DNA from: Spirochaetaceae bacterium
GTDB lineage: Bacteria > Spirochaetota > Spirochaetia > B11-G9
Assembly (NCBI GenBank): GCA_030643345.1
Contig: DAOWMA010000125.1
Location: forward strand, 1 to 6,465
Length of the DNA: 6,465 bases
Direction: 5' to 3'
Positions 5,064 through 6,465 of this stretch are shown one piece after another. A program made the translations under genes and the position numbers. The notes under the pieces are model-generated. The model ran no database searches. It worked only from the letters and a program-made list of their open reading frames with translations, and was not told the DNA's origin. Numbering within the stretch: position 1 is the stretch's first letter; each line of letters starts with the position of its first letter.

Positions 5064-6224
5064 AAAGTTGTTTGAATTTGCAAGCAAATCAAGCAGGTCC
5101 TTTGCTTTGACAGGTTTTGACAGATAGTTATCCATACCTGCATTCATACAATTTTGTATGTCCTCATCAAGAGCATGGGCAGTAAGAGCGATTATATGTG
5201 TTCTATGGTCATCATCTTCCGAAGCCTCAGATTCTCTGATAATTTTAGTAGCAGAAACTCCATCAAGACCGGGCAAACCGACATCCATAATAATATAATC
5301 GGGCTTTTCCTGCTGATATTTTTTTACAGCTTCAATACCATCTTCAGCTTCTATTACACTCCAGCCCTCTTTCTGCAATAATCGAACCATATATATTCTG
5401 TTTATAGCTTCATCTTCCACAACAAGTATCTTTTTTAATCCCCCATTGGAGAAAGCCTTTTCCTGAACTATAATCTTTTCCTCTATTACATCTCCTATAG
5501 GTATTATCACTTTAAAAATGCTTCCTTTGCCGGGTTTACTTTCTACCGATATAGTTCCTCCCATAAGATCAAGCAGACTCTTTACTATTGATAATCCCAA
5601 CCCTATGCCCTGACGGGTTTTTGTATAGGTATTCTCAACCTGCCTGAAAGATGTAAATATATTACTGCAATCTTTTTCAGAAATGCCTATACCCGAATCC
5701 CTGACAATCATTATTAAGTTTCCGGAGTCCACCTCAATATCTATATCAATAGATCCCTGCTCAGTAAATTTTATTGCATTTGTTACAAGGTTGATAAAAA
5801 TTTGACCAATTCTTACTTTATCTCCATTTATAATATTTCCATTATCAAGGTGGTATTTGCAATTAATAGAAATACCATTTTCTTCCACCTGTTTTACCAG
5901 TGTCCCCAGGGTAATTTCCACAAGCTTCTTCACATTAAAGTCAATTTTATGGATTTCCAGCTCCGAATTCTCCAGTCTGGAAAAATCTAAAAGATCAGTA
6001 ACAAGGACCATAAGATTATCAGCCGAATCAATAAGCATTGAAAGAAACTCACGCTGACTTGAATCAAGATCAGAGTCGGCCAACAGATTTGCCATACCGA
6101 TTATACCGTTAAGGGGTGTCCGCAGTTCATGGCTCATATTTGTAAGGAAGTCATCCTTTATACGGGAAATATCTTTTCCTATCCCTTCTTCAAGTTCATT
6201 CATCATCTTTTTATAACTATCCAT
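5055..6224 (-). CDS. Soluble hybrid histidine kinase (HisKA-HATPase_c-REC) without sensor domain
   Basis: The product has 389 residues. A short, probably coiled-coil lead (1-24) is followed directly by HisKA with the phosphoacceptor His32 in NMSHELRTPLNG. The HATPase_c domain has the N box with Asn149 (NLVTNAIKFTEQG), G1 box DSGIG (176-180), F box IFTSFRQ (189-195) and G2 box RQGIGLGLS (204-212). The C-terminal receiver has EDE (270-272), phosphoacceptor Asp314 (IIMDVGLPG), Thr348 (ALTAHA) and Lys370 (YLSKP). All catalytic residues are present. There is no membrane helix, PAS, GAF or output domain, so both the signal input and the final phosphate acceptor (an Hpt protein or separate regulator) must come from other proteins. 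The start ATG 6222-6224 is preceded by AAGGGCGG, and an in-frame TAA lies 39 bases upstream, so no N-terminal sensor is missed. Its stop overlaps the convergent gene by nine bases. Confidence 0.93.
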   Translation of the reverse strand: MDSYKKMMNELEEGIGKDISRIKDDFLTNMSHELRTPLNGIIGMANLLADSDLDSSQREFLSMLIDSADNLMVLVTDLLDFSRLENSELEIHKIDFNVKKLVEITLGTLVKQVEENGISINCKYHLDNGNIINGDKVRIGQIFINLVTNAIKFTEQGSIDIDIEVDSGNLIMIVRDSGIGISEKDCSNIFTSFRQVENTYTKTRQGIGLGLSIVKSLLDLMGGTISVESKPGKGSIFKVIIPIGDVIEEKIIVQEKAFSNGGLKKILVVEDEAINRIYMVRLLQKEGWSVIEAEDGIEAVKKYQQEKPDYIIMDVGLPGLDGVSATKIIRESEASEDDDHRTHIIALTAHALDEDIQNCMNAGMDNYLSKPVKAKDLLDLLANSNNFSL

Positions 6225-6262
6225 TGCCGCCCTTCTTCCAATAACATTTCTATCTGTATTTT

Positions 6263-6291
6263 ATGATAGGAAAGCTGCAAAGCCAAGTCAA
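6263..6291 (-). promoter_or_regulatory. Probable promoter of the hybrid kinase gene
   Basis: On the minus strand, TTGACT (6286-6291, 5 of 6) and TATCAT (6263-6268, 5 of 6) are separated by 17 bases. A start near 6256 gives a leader of about 32 bases. The kinase can thus be expressed apart from the thioesterase gene that ends 85 bases upstream. Confidence 0.6.
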
Positions 6292-6309
6292 GACATTATT
6301 TCAATTTGT

Positions 6310-6465
6310 TTAAAAATACCCCGACATTGCCTCTGCCATATCATCAGGCATTCTACAGGGTGTTCCTGATGCTGTATCTATAAATGCCAATTTTGTTTCA
6401 CCTATATTTATAAGTTCATCTGCCTCATTAAATATTTCATAGTTAAAAACAATTTTTACCCCTGG
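6310..6465 (-). CDS. Acyl-CoA thioesterase, FadM/YbgC (4-hydroxybenzoyl-CoA thioesterase-like) family, C-terminal part
   Basis: Only the last 51 residues are in the window, with the N-terminus beyond 6465. The order of strands in KIVFNYEIFNEADELI, then GETKLAFIDTASGTPCRMP, and the helix MPDDMAEAM at the end match the C-terminal half of single-domain hotdog thioesterases of the YbgC/FadM type. These hydrolyse acyl-CoA or acyl-ACP thioesters in the cytoplasm. The catalytic aspartate of this family lies in the missing N-terminal half. It stops at TAA 6310-6312, 85 bases ahead of the hybrid kinase. No functional link with the signalling genes is evident. Confidence 0.75.
   Translation of the reverse strand, partial: PGVKIVFNYEIFNEADELINIGETKLAFIDTASGTPCRMPDDMAEAMSGYF

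Noticed and set aside
4689..5143. Minus-strand open frames opposite the membrane protein gene
   Set aside because: They are antisense shadows with cysteine- and asparagine-rich unstructured translations and no start signals.
1..6465. tRNA, rRNA, CRISPR array or riboswitch
   Set aside because: No cloverleaf-like segments, regularly spaced repeats or recognisable aptamer motifs were seen in the intergenic stretches, all of which are short and AT-rich.

Overview
The window is AT-rich, densely coded bacterial DNA. It holds a chromosomal signalling locus next to a small toxin-antitoxin region, bounded by housekeeping genes cut by the window edges. A diderm anaerobe, possibly a spirochaete, is a plausible host: the aspartate-semialdehyde dehydrogenase is of the archaeal/fungal type, the hybrid kinase has no sensor, and there is an ECF-S-like membrane protein. 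No taxonomic marker is present, so this is a guess. There are no rRNA or tRNA genes, CRISPR arrays or transposase genes.

Left part (1-1422): the 5' two thirds of asd on the minus strand with a good sigma70-type promoter, then a small unidentified minus-strand gene (875-1087) with a strong ribosome binding site. A 335-base stretch without an intact gene follows. It may contain a frameshifted relic on the plus strand.

Middle (1423-2840): a degenerate, amber-interrupted copy of a LuxR-type DNA-binding domain (minus strand) precedes a plus-strand cassette. The cassette consists of a TTG-started 59-residue protein with its own extended -10 promoter, then brnT (RelE-like toxin) and brnA (ribbon-helix-helix antitoxin) overlapping by 17 bases. 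The next gene is the intact response regulator, whose 3' end matches the degenerate copy over 198 bases without gaps. The toxin-antitoxin cassette is therefore framed by a direct repeat of the regulator's 3' end. A nested inverted repeat sits between brnA and the regulator.

Right part (2624-6309): a NarL/FixJ response regulator and its HisKA_3-type membrane histidine kinase form a tight minus-strand operon (one base between stop and start). Divergent from it is a small polytopic membrane protein resembling ECF-transporter S components and related membrane sensor modules. Convergent with that, with overlapping stop codons, is a soluble hybrid histidine kinase (HisKA, HATPase, REC) that has no sensor domain. 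The right edge carries the 3' end of a FadM/YbgC-type acyl-CoA thioesterase.

The classic pair (kinase plus regulator) can work alone. The sensorless hybrid kinase next to an orphan membrane module suggests a split sensor kinase, and this is the most interesting functional hypothesis here.
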